Source: Opitutus sp. GAS368
GTDB taxonomy: Bacteria > Verrucomicrobiota > Verrucomicrobiia > Opitutales > Opitutaceae
NCBI GenBank assembly: GCA_945903465.1
Contig: CAMDOF010000051.1
Coordinates: 1-43,787 of the forward strand
Direction of reading: 5' to 3'
Length of the DNA: 43,787 nucleotides
The position numbers and the translations under genes were made by a program. The notes under the pieces were generated by a model. It did no database searches. It was not told the DNA's origin and saw nothing but the letters and a program-made list of their open reading frames with translations. Positions 16,287 through 24,665 of this stretch are shown here, in pieces (position 1 is the stretch's first letter; each line of letters opens with the position of its first letter).

Positions 16287-18059
16287 CTAGGTCTTCGGGA
16301 CTTTTCGTTTCTCCACCAGCGCCAAGAGCAAATCGCTCTTGGCGAGACTTCCGCGGAGCAAGCCCTCGTGGTCGACCACGGGGAGCCGCTCCGCGACAAT
16401 CCCCAAAAAACCGGCCAGCGCCATCGTTAGGGGTTGGTCCGGTGCGACGCGCGGGAAGTCTTCCCGCAGAATATCCCGGGCGATCACCAAACCAGCGATG
16501 TCCGGCTCTCCCAGATAAGGTTTGATGTCATGCAACGAAACCACGCCGAGAAACCGACCTTCGCCGTCAACCACGTAAAGGTTGTTGACCCGTAATTTGA
16601 GAAACATCCGCGCGACCTCGGCAAACCGTGCCGCGGGCGCGAGCGTTGGGGGATTCTCCCTCATGAGATCCGAGACCCAGCCCTCCGCGACAGCCGGATT
16701 CGGCTCAGCCGCGATCTTCCGTTGCAGCGACTCGCTATAGAGAGAAGCAGATTCAATTCCCTTCGACGTATAGAACGCAATCACACTGCAGAGCAGCAGC
16801 GGGAGAATGATGTCATAGCTCATCGTCATCTCAAAGAGCATGATGACCGCCATAATGGGCGCGCGGCTCGCCGCCGCCAAAAACGCGCCCATGCCCACGA
16901 GCGCAAAAGCCCGCGGATCCTGCGCTCCGGCCGGCCATAAATAATGGACCCCCGTGCCGAACAAAAAGCCAGAACCCGCGCCCATAAACAGGGAGGGTGT
17001 GAAGACGCCGCCCGGCGCTCCCGATCCGAAGGAAGCCATCGTCGCGAGCCACTTGCAGGCAAAAATGCCAATCACCGCGCCCCAGAGCATTTTCCCGTTC
17101 ACTATCTCGACGACCACACTGTAGCCGTTGCCGCAGACCGAGGGCACATTGATCGCAATGGCCCCGACCGCGAGTCCGCCCAAAGCCAGACGGAGAACAA
17201 TCGGAAACTGCAGCGCGACGAAAAACTTTTCCGCGTTTCGAAGGGAGCGCAGAAAAGCCGGTGCGAGCAGCCCCATCACGATTCCCAGTAATACATAAGG
17301 CCCCATTTCCCACGGAGAAACCTCCGCAAAGTCCGGAACCTTGTACAACACGTGCGCGGCCGTGAGGACCCGCACGGTCAGCGTTGCCGCCACCGCCGCA
17401 ACCACGAGAGGGCCGAGACTCTCCATCGCAATGGTCCCGAGAATAATCTCAGCCACAAAAAACGAGCCGGCAATCGGCGCGTTATAGGCTGAGGCGATAC
17501 CCGCCGCCGCCCCGCAAGCCACGAGAAGCCGCCGCTGGGGTGGCGTGAACTTGCGCCAACGTCCGAGCCTTGAGGCCACGACCGCGGCAAGTTGCACCAT
17601 CGGCCCCTCGCGCCCAATCGACCCACCGGAAGCAATCGAAAAAAGAGCCGCCGCCGATTTTACGAGGCTTGCCCGCGTCGGCACATTACCATTCCCGATC
17701 GCGATCGCCTCCATGTAGTCGGTCGAACTTTGGGCCCGCGTCAGACGTTGCCCAAGCATCAAGATAACCCCGGCGCAAACCCCGCCCAAGGTCGGTACCA
17801 ACAAGCAGCCCCACCACGGCAGCCGCGCCATCGAATCAACCACGCCTAGGCTCGAGTTGCCGAACCAGTGGTGCACCCGCTCGGTCAAAAGCGTAAAAAG
17901 AATCGAGGAGAGCGCGCCGAGAATGCCTGCGACCGCCGCCCAAATCAGCGTGATTTGCCATTCCGTCGGTTGCAGTCGCTCCTGAATCCAGACTCGCCAG
18001 CGCAACCAACGCAGCAGACGCCGGAGCAAGAGGGTCGCGGGATCAAGCACCACCTTCAT
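16287..18059 (-). CDS. ClC-family chloride channel/antiporter with two CBS domains
   Basis: An inner-membrane ClC protein, 590 aa from ATG 18059 (a TTG at 18077 is also in frame). It has many hydrophobic helices from about 40 to 440, including the selectivity and gating motif 'SGGSIGREGPM', whose Glu is near 151, and 'GSGAPGGVFTPSLFMGA'. The C-terminal cytoplasmic part holds two CBS domains ('VSDLMRENPPTLAP...' and 'ARDILREDFPRVAP...'), which in other ClCs bind adenine nucleotides. The first selectivity motif (GSGIP in E. coli ClcA) is replaced by 'AIAIGNGNVP'. It may be a Cl-/H+ exchanger or a channel; the sequence alone does not settle which. It appears to be a single-gene unit. Confidence 0.92.
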   Translation of the reverse strand: MKVVLDPATLLLRRLLRWLRWRVWIQERLQPTEWQITLIWAAVAGILGALSSILFTLLTERVHHWFGNSSLGVVDSMARLPWWGCLLVPTLGGVCAGVILMLGQRLTRAQSSTDYMEAIAIGNGNVPTRASLVKSAAALFSIASGGSIGREGPMVQLAAVVASRLGRWRKFTPPQRRLLVACGAAAGIASAYNAPIAGSFFVAEIILGTIAMESLGPLVVAAVAATLTVRVLTAAHVLYKVPDFAEVSPWEMGPYVLLGIVMGLLAPAFLRSLRNAEKFFVALQFPIVLRLALGGLAVGAIAINVPSVCGNGYSVVVEIVNGKMLWGAVIGIFACKWLATMASFGSGAPGGVFTPSLFMGAGSGFLFGTGVHYLWPAGAQDPRAFALVGMGAFLAAASRAPIMAVIMLFEMTMSYDIILPLLLCSVIAFYTSKGIESASLYSESLQRKIAAEPNPAVAEGWVSDLMRENPPTLAPAARFAEVARMFLKLRVNNLYVVDGEGRFLGVVSLHDIKPYLGEPDIAGLVIARDILREDFPRVAPDQPLTMALAGFLGIVAERLPVVDHEGLLRGSLAKSDLLLALVEKRKVPKT

Positions 18060-18353
18060 CGCTGGAAACCACGACAAAGCGTTGGGGCAAAGCGCCTGGC
18101 AACGATGCTGGTGCTTGGGTGATTCAAGGCGCGTGACCGTAGGCCGATCAGCGGGAGAAACAAGCCCCGTGCGGAGATTTTTTCAGGCTGCGCCGCCGCG
18201 CCCTCGACCCGGTCGATGGCGCGAGCGCTGACCCGCACTGAACCGTTTCGCCAATGCAGAGCGCCGGCGCGTTCTCCAACGAGGATCTCGCGCTTCCACC
18301 ATCCATGGTCCTGAGCTTGCAGACCTCTCAATTTTTTTCACGATGCCACCAGG

Positions 18354-18653
18354 ATGATTCCGAAAAAAACCAAGCCCACGGCGAAACCGACCCCAACGCT
18401 CGCCCCGCGCCCGCCCGCCAATCCACCGGCGCCGACCGCCACTCACCCTCACCCGCTCCCCATGGCAAGCAGCGCCGCATTGGCTCCCGCCGAGGCACCG
18501 GCGTGGTTGGATTCTAACAATCCCCAAAAAAGACTTTGGGGCCGACTCATCCTTATCGCCGTCGTGGTTTACATCGCGGCCCTTTGGCTGCTCGCGCTCG
18601 ATCAGATTTTTAACTGGGGTATTTTCGGCGCCAAAATTCCGAACGCCGCCTGA
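18354..18653 (+). CDS. Small single-pass membrane protein, Pro-rich N terminus
   Basis: A 99-aa product of unknown function. Residues 1-45 are rich in Lys, Pro, Thr and Ala. Next comes 'WLDSNNPQKRLWGR', then one hydrophobic helix 'LILIAVVVYIAALWLLAL' (about 65-82) and a short tail ending 'IFGAKIPNAA'. The layout (basic/proline-rich cytoplasmic part, one helix, short outside tail) is that of a real small membrane protein rather than a shadow frame, since nothing else codes here. An internal ATG at 18462 could be the true start, which would remove the Pro-rich part. No family recognised. Confidence 0.55.
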   Translation: MIPKKTKPTAKPTPTLAPRPPANPPAPTATHPHPLPMASSAALAPAEAPAWLDSNNPQKRLWGRLILIAVVVYIAALWLLALDQIFNWGIFGAKIPNAA

Positions 18654-19032
18654 ACCGCCGCTTCCAACGAATCGGCACCAACCAAGCCAAGCATCCCACT
18701 AACCACGCGCGCCGTACCCGGACAGTGGCCGGGCCGGGCCGTAAAACCTGGCGCCGATTGGCCGCAAGATCCTCGTTCGGAATCGCGCCCTCAAGTGCCC
18801 CATTCACCGAAGTTCGACCAAGTGAGGCCCCACGGCTTGTCTCAACCGACCATCCACCCGCATTCCACCTCCCAGATGAGCTTAAATGACGCAGGTGGAA
18901 TAATAACAACCGCCGCCACGGATTTCGTGCTCATTCGCTCGTTTCACCGGCGCTGGGTTCGCGGTTGGCCGCGGATTTTTGATTTTCTTCTCGGCGAGTT
19001 TTGCCGCTCGGCGCTTCAACGATATTTCTAGA
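18654..19032. other. Intergenic stretch, no gene seen
   Basis: About 380 bp lies between the small membrane protein and the ChrA-type gene. Frames here overlap and lack domain features. An inverted pair AATCGGC (18670-18676) and GCCGATT (18753-18759) is too widely spaced for a terminator. It presumably carries the promoter of the transporter gene. Confidence 0.45.
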
Positions 19033-20340
19033 ATGACTTCACTGCCAGGGTCGCGCGACGATCTCGCCAAATCGGAGGCCGAGGAGCCCCGGCCACTCGG
19101 TCCCAAGGATTCACCGGGGCGGCTTTTCCGACGTTTCCTGCGTTTGGGGTCGCTTGCTTGGGGCGGGCCAGTCGCTCAAATCGAGATGATCCGGCAAGAA
19201 ATTGTGACTCAGGAGAAGTGGATTTCTCCCGCTCACTTTCGGCGACTGCTCGCGATCTATCAAGTGTTGCCCGGTCCGGAGGCACACGAGCTCTGTGTTC
19301 ATTTAGGAATGATCGCCCAGGGCCGCTGGGGCGGCTTCCTCGCAGGGCTGGGCTTCATGCTCCCGGGGTTCGCTTTGATGTTTGGTCTGTCCTGGCTTTA
19401 CCTCGAGGCGGGACCGAATCAGGCGTGGCTGAACGCCCTCGTGCTCGGGCTCCAACCCGCGGTCGTCGCACTCATCGTCCGCGCGTGCCACCGCCTCGGC
19501 CAGCATAACCTCACCAACGTCAGCCTCGGTCTCATCGCTGGCGGCGCCGCGACCGCCGCTTCGTGGGGCGTTTCCTGGTGGCTGACGCTGCCGGTCGCCG
19601 GGCTTATCGCCACCATCCTCGTTCGTCGCCCCGCTCCCGTTGCTCGTCATGTCCCGTCTTCGGCCCGTCGTCGGGTGCTCGCCGCCGCGGTGAGCCTCGT
19701 TCTCCTTTTGAGCGTGTGGCAAAACCAATACGCCAACGCCAACGCCGCCCACTCCACGCATCCCGAGCCCTCGGTCCATTCCGCCCTCGACCACGCCAAG
19801 CCGCCCCAAGTCGCGCCCCTCATTTTGCTGGGCTCTGGTCTCCGCGCCGGGCTCCTGACGTTTGGCGGCGCTTATACGGCCATTCCCTTTCTTAAAACTG
19901 ACGCCGTCGATCGCGGCGAATGGATGAGCCCAAACGACTTTCTCGACGGCGTCGCGCTCGCCGGCATTTTACCCGCCCCTCTGATTATTTTCGCCACATT
20001 CGTCGGTTACTTTGCCGGCGGCGCCTTCGGCGCTCTCGCGATCACGCTAGGGATTTTTCTCCCGGCCTTCGGATTCTCCCTCATTTTCTTCCGCCAACTC
20101 GAAGCCGCCATGGCTGTCCAGGGGCTGCGCGCCTTCCTCGAAGGAGTGACCGCGGCTGTTATTGGTTTAATCATTTTCACGGCCAGTACTTTAATCATCA
20201 TGCATCTCCGCACGCCGCTGGCGGGCACAATCTTCGCGGGAGCTTTAGTCTGCCTTACGGTTTTCCGCTCGCGTTGGTCGGTCCCGCTAACGATCGCGGG
20301 CGCCGGGTTGGCCAGTTGGGCCCTCGCTCACCTTCTTTAG
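19033..20340 (+). CDS. chrA: ChrA-family chromate transporter, two-domain form
   Basis: A 435-aa inner-membrane transporter of the CHR family, whose best known members export chromate. The ATG at 19033 gives a polar N-terminal extension and then two homologous halves. The first half has 'GSLAWGGPVAQIEMI' and 'YQVLPGPEAHELCVHLG'; the second has 'GLLTFGGAYTAIPFL' and 'LAGILPAPLIIFATFVGY'. The FGGP/PGP pairs are the CHR signatures. The loop between the halves is polar and His-rich ('ANAAHSTHPEPSVHS'). No regulator or other metal gene is adjacent, and many CHR proteins have unknown natural substrates, so chromate export is only the default name. Confidence 0.88.
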   Translation: MTSLPGSRDDLAKSEAEEPRPLGPKDSPGRLFRRFLRLGSLAWGGPVAQIEMIRQEIVTQEKWISPAHFRRLLAIYQVLPGPEAHELCVHLGMIAQGRWGGFLAGLGFMLPGFALMFGLSWLYLEAGPNQAWLNALVLGLQPAVVALIVRACHRLGQHNLTNVSLGLIAGGAATAASWGVSWWLTLPVAGLIATILVRRPAPVARHVPSSARRRVLAAAVSLVLLLSVWQNQYANANAAHSTHPEPSVHSALDHAKPPQVAPLILLGSGLRAGLLTFGGAYTAIPFLKTDAVDRGEWMSPNDFLDGVALAGILPAPLIIFATFVGYFAGGAFGALAITLGIFLPAFGFSLIFFRQLEAAMAVQGLRAFLEGVTAAVIGLIIFTASTLIIMHLRTPLAGTIFAGALVCLTVFRSRWSVPLTIAGAGLASWALAHLL

Positions 20341-20557
20341 CGAAGGTCACGTCTGCTCGGCTGGAGCCACGCACTGAGAAAACCCACGCGCTCAGGCCCA
20401 ACCACCAACCCGCGGGCCCTCAGCGGAAGCCTCCACCGTTCCAGCTTTCTTCAGCCCAAGCTAGCTCCCCACCAACTGGGGAGAAGGGACTTCAGATTTA
20501 AAGACGCTCGTCGAACCAGCGCGCCCGCCCGCCGCCCTCGCCCCACGCCTCAGCCGC

Positions 20558-23170
20558 TTAGTCCAGCGTGTAGGGATCCAACTCTTCCTCTGATTCCATG
20601 TGCCCACCGGTCAGCGTGACCAAGCTTCGCAGGGAATTAAAATGCTGACTCAGGTCGAAATCACCGCCGAGCCCCCCGATCAACTTATCGAAGAGATCCT
20701 TTTTCGACGCCTGCAGCGCCTGAATCCGTTCCTCAATCGTGCCGGCCGTGACCATCCGATAAACAAAAACCGTGTTGGTCTGGCCGATGCGGTGCACGCG
20801 GTCCACCGCCTGCGCCTCGACCGCTGGATTCCACCACGGATCCAGCAGGAACACATAATCGGCCGCATGCAAGGTGATGCCCGTACCCGCCGCCTTCAGC
20901 GAAACCAGCATCACCGCTGCCCCCGGCGCCTGCTGAAACATCTGCACCGGCTTCAGCCGATCGAGCGTCATCCCCGTTAATTCGAATCGCGCCAGATCAG
21001 GAAAGTGCTGGTTGAGCGCTGCCTTCACGCGCTCGAGCAACATCACAAATTGAGAAAAAATCACCACCTTATGCCCACTGCCGACGATCTCGGTCAGTTT
21101 TCCCACGAGGATGTTAATCTTACCCGAGTCGGTGAGCGGTGCGTTGAGCCAGGGCAACATATCAGGATCGCAGCAGGTCTGGCGCAGGCGCGTGAGCAAC
21201 GCCAAGAAACCAAAGGACTTCTCGCGCATCGCCACCCCCACGTCATCCCCAAGACGTTCGAGCCCTTCCGTGCAAATCCGTCCGTACTCAGCCCGCTGCA
21301 CCTCCGTCAACGGGCAGATCAGATCGATCTCCACCTTAGGGGGAAGTTCCGTCGCAACTTCTCTCTTCGTCCTTCGCAAAATAAAGGGGGCGAGTTGCGC
21401 CCGCAATCGGTTGAGCGTGCCGTCTCGATCCACCGAAAGGGCCGCTTCAAACGCCGCCCGCGAACCCAGCAAACCGGGGAGCAAGAAGCGAAAAATACTC
21501 CATAAATCGAGTTGCCGATTCTCTAACGGCGTCCCGGTCAGCACAATCCGATGCGCCGCCCGCGCCAAAAAGCACGTCTGCGTAATTTTCGCATCAGGGT
21601 TTTTAATGAACTGCCCCTCATCCAGGATGGCGTAGCTAAAATTCACCGACGCCAACATCACCCGGTGCTTGCGGAGCTGCGTGTAACTCGCAATCCAGAT
21701 TACTGGATCAGATCGGCCCAAAAAATTGTGCCCCGTCTTCAGCACGTCCACCGCGAGACGCGGGAAAAATTTTGACGCCTCTTCCCTCCACACCGGGACC
21801 ACACTGGCAGGGCACACAATCAGCACCGGCAGATTTCCGACCGGACGCGCCGCCAGCAGGGCCAGTACTTGCAACGTCTTCCCGAGGCCCATTTCGTCCG
21901 CGAGCAAGCCGTGGCAACCGACATCGCACAAGTGAGCCATCCACTCAACCCCGCGCCGCTGGTAAGGCCGCAGCCAATCGGGCAGATCGGGTGGCGCTGG
22001 TGGCGGGGCGAGCAAGCTCTGCCGCCAAGCCTCAATCTCGGGTGAGAGCGTGATTTTAACTCGAGCATCACTGAACAACGAAAAAATGAGGTAGGGCGAG
22101 AGCGGCGCCGCCTCGGTGGGGGCGGTGGCGCGGGTATCTTCAATGTTTTTTCGCCACGTGCTGAAACTTTCCCATTTATCCTGAGACAACGCGACGATCC
22201 CCAGACTGGGCAATATGACCGGCTGCCCGCCCTTCTTCAGGAGTACGCTGACCTCGCTATCGGTCAGCATCCGTTCACCCGCCCGGAAAATCCAACGCAG
22301 ATTCAGCCCCGGGGCCTCGCTACGGCCGCCTCCCGCCGCCACCTCGCGCTCGGCCACCGCTTCGATTTCCACCGTGCGGGTTCCTTTGAGGAGGTGGGCA
22401 CATTTGTCGTCGAGTTCGATGTTAAATAACCGATTCCACGCCGGCAGCACCGTCTTTAAGAAACGAGGAATCTCCACCAAAGACTCCATCAGGTAGACCC
22501 CCGTATCATGATTATAATGAAAATGCGCTTTACGGGCGTACGCAGCCAAGCCGATGAGCTTCGCCCGCTCACCCGAAGACGGATGGCCATTGCCATTCGC
22601 GTGAGAATCAGGACCAAGCGCTGGCCTCCGCGTCTTCTTATCGTCCGAGAGCCAAACGGCCTGAAAAGTCAGACCGACCGACCTGGTCTTAAAAGCAAGA
22701 ATCAATGCGCGCGCGACACCTTGCGCCGCCATCCCCGCTCCCACCGTTTTCACCATCGGTCGAGCCACCGCGCCACCAAAGATCGGGCCCCGCGGGCTCG
22801 CGGGCTTCACCGCCGGAGGCAGATCGCTCGGCAGCGGTGAAATCTCATCCGCCACCAGCTCCTCAATCTCATGCAACCCCGCCACCGCCAGCGCGTGCGC
22901 CAACTCCCGATCGGTGGAAGACGAGCGCACGTTCAGCGCCTCATTTGACCAATCAATGACCGCGTACTCATCCCGTTTATCCACCCGTCGGTGCACGATC
23001 GCATCGTGCTCCGATAACTCTAACTCCCGGACTTCTCCCTCGATGTAAATGCGGCGACCGGCTTCGAGCTGGGTCGGCGTGAAAGCGTCTGCCCAATCGG
23101 TTGCCAGCTTCTCAAACCAAAACTCGAGAGATCGAGGGGTATAAACTCGTTTCGGCCCGTGGGACTGCAT
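20558..23170 (-). CDS. SNF2-family DEAD/H-like helicase
   Basis: An 870-aa SNF2 ATPase. The N terminus (10-110, 'TPTQLEAGRRIYIEGEVREL') has the layout of SWIM-associated helicases, but I see no zinc-binding CxC...CxH. A middle beta-rich region (about 200-390) precedes the ATPase. Motif I is 'DEMGLGKT' (425-432), motif Ia 'LIVCPASVVPVW', motif II the variant 'DEGQ' (about 517), and motif III 'VLTGTPLEN'. The C-terminal half has 'VIFSQFVMLLERV', 'LVSLKAAGTGITLHAADYV' and 'DRVHRIGQTN'. Such proteins translocate on DNA and are often involved in transcription or repair. The start is ATG 23170 (one codon after an in-frame TTG). It seems to be transcribed alone. Confidence 0.93.
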   Translation of the reverse strand: MQSHGPKRVYTPRSLEFWFEKLATDWADAFTPTQLEAGRRIYIEGEVRELELSEHDAIVHRRVDKRDEYAVIDWSNEALNVRSSSTDRELAHALAVAGLHEIEELVADEISPLPSDLPPAVKPASPRGPIFGGAVARPMVKTVGAGMAAQGVARALILAFKTRSVGLTFQAVWLSDDKKTRRPALGPDSHANGNGHPSSGERAKLIGLAAYARKAHFHYNHDTGVYLMESLVEIPRFLKTVLPAWNRLFNIELDDKCAHLLKGTRTVEIEAVAEREVAAGGGRSEAPGLNLRWIFRAGERMLTDSEVSVLLKKGGQPVILPSLGIVALSQDKWESFSTWRKNIEDTRATAPTEAAPLSPYLIFSLFSDARVKITLSPEIEAWRQSLLAPPPAPPDLPDWLRPYQRRGVEWMAHLCDVGCHGLLADEMGLGKTLQVLALLAARPVGNLPVLIVCPASVVPVWREEASKFFPRLAVDVLKTGHNFLGRSDPVIWIASYTQLRKHRVMLASVNFSYAILDEGQFIKNPDAKITQTCFLARAAHRIVLTGTPLENRQLDLWSIFRFLLPGLLGSRAAFEAALSVDRDGTLNRLRAQLAPFILRRTKREVATELPPKVEIDLICPLTEVQRAEYGRICTEGLERLGDDVGVAMREKSFGFLALLTRLRQTCCDPDMLPWLNAPLTDSGKINILVGKLTEIVGSGHKVVIFSQFVMLLERVKAALNQHFPDLARFELTGMTLDRLKPVQMFQQAPGAAVMLVSLKAAGTGITLHAADYVFLLDPWWNPAVEAQAVDRVHRIGQTNTVFVYRMVTAGTIEERIQALQASKKDLFDKLIGGLGGDFDLSQHFNSLRSLVTLTGGHMESEEELDPYTLD

Positions 23171-23267
23171 CAATCAAGCTAAATTAGCAATAAACCAACC
23201 TCTCCGGTGCAACCCTAAACTACACCGAGTCATCTAAATTTTTGCTTTCGGTCAAATCAAGCGCGTC

Positions 23268-24548
23268 TCATGACCGGAAAACCTCCTCGCGGATCACCGC
23301 CCACGTGCGCTCCAGTGCTCCCGCGTTTTCCGACCGCCATTGCACCGCCGTCGCCGCCAGTCGGGCCCGCGCCACCCTGTCGCCCAACAGTTCCAAAGCT
23401 GCCGCCGCCAGTTCCGGCGCAGTCGCCACCCGCCGCGCCGCGCCACGCGCCACCAAATCATCCGCGATCGCTCGGAAATTCCCCATCCCCGCGCCCAACA
23501 CGATCGCCCGCTCCAGCATCGCCGCCTCAACGGGCGTCTGGCCTTCGGTATGCGGCGGCAGGCTCTTCCCCACAAAGACCAGATCCGCCAGCTGCATGAT
23601 CTGCCGTAATTCGCCCGTGGTATCCACCACCACCACATCCATCTCTCCGACCGCCGCGCCCCGCGACCGAAAATGCACCCGATACCGCCCGTTTGCCAGC
23701 ATCCGCTCCAGCGCTCCCCGCCGTTCCGCATGCCGCGGCACCAGCACCAGCGAACACCCGATCCCCGCCGACCTCGCCTGCGACCATGCCGCCAAGAGCG
23801 CGGCCTCCTCACCGTCCCACGTCGATGCTCCCAACAAAACCAGCCCAGCCGGCAAACCCAGCGCACGGCGCAAATCTTCGCGGTCCGACTCACTCATCCG
23901 CGGAATATTAACATCCAACTTCATATTTCCCGTCACCACGATCCGTTCCGCGGCTACTCCCAGTTGACCAAACCGCTCCGCATCCGCCGGCGAAACCGCC
24001 AAAATTCGTTTTATCCCGCCGAGCATCAATCCAGACACGCCTCGCCAAGCACCCATCCGCGCAAAACTGCGATCAGAAAGCCGCGCATTCATACAAATCA
24101 CCGGTACGCCCCGCTTCCCCGCTTGCCGCAGATGCTCCGGCCAACGTTCGCCTTCCATCAAAATGACCAAGTCCGGCTCAACCCGGCGCCATGCCCACGC
24201 CATGATTGGCCACCAATCAATCGGAAAATATCCCACCCCCAAAGTCCCCCCGCCATATTTCTCCTTCGCCAGAGCGTAGCCCGTACTCGTCGTGGTCGTT
24301 AAATACACCTCCGCGCCAGACTGCCCCAGCCGCTCCAAAATCGGCCCAACCGCCAATATTTCGCCTACACTGACCGCCTGCAGCCAGACCCGCGGGCGCT
24401 CCCCTCGCTTCGGTGGTAATCGCTGCTGCGCGCCCAGCCGTTGCCTAAAATCCGCCCAATACCCACCCCGCCGCCACATCCGCCGCAGGTAAAACGGCGC
24501 CAGGAACACGAGCACCGGTACAAACAAAAATCGATAAAGCCAAATCAT
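23268..24548 (-). CDS. waaA: 3-deoxy-D-manno-octulosonic acid (Kdo) transferase
   Basis: WaaA moves Kdo from CMP-Kdo onto lipid A precursor at the inner membrane, an essential step of LPS core assembly. I take ATG 24548 (426 aa), which places an N-terminal anchor 'MIWLYRFLFVPVLVFLAPFY' first; ATG 24581 is also possible. The catalytic Glu lies in 'WLQAVSVGEILAVGPIL', and the family motifs 'YLTTTTSTGYALA', 'LILMEGERWPEHL', 'VTGNMKLDVNIP' and 'VGKSLPPHTEGQTPVEAAML' follow in order. It shows the organism makes Kdo-containing LPS. No other LPS gene is beside it. Confidence 0.93.
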   Translation of the reverse strand: MIWLYRFLFVPVLVFLAPFYLRRMWRRGGYWADFRQRLGAQQRLPPKRGERPRVWLQAVSVGEILAVGPILERLGQSGAEVYLTTTTSTGYALAKEKYGGGTLGVGYFPIDWWPIMAWAWRRVEPDLVILMEGERWPEHLRQAGKRGVPVICMNARLSDRSFARMGAWRGVSGLMLGGIKRILAVSPADAERFGQLGVAAERIVVTGNMKLDVNIPRMSESDREDLRRALGLPAGLVLLGASTWDGEEAALLAAWSQARSAGIGCSLVLVPRHAERRGALERMLANGRYRVHFRSRGAAVGEMDVVVVDTTGELRQIMQLADLVFVGKSLPPHTEGQTPVEAAMLERAIVLGAGMGNFRAIADDLVARGAARRVATAPELAAAALELLGDRVARARLAATAVQWRSENAGALERTWAVIREEVFRS

Positions 24549-24665
24549 CACTAAGCGAATCACGGAGGGTCGGCCACCCATCCGCCCACGTAAAGAAATT
24601 CCTCATAACAAAATACCCCGCGTTTTATTTTTGCCCATCCCCACCGATTAGGCACCACTCCACGT

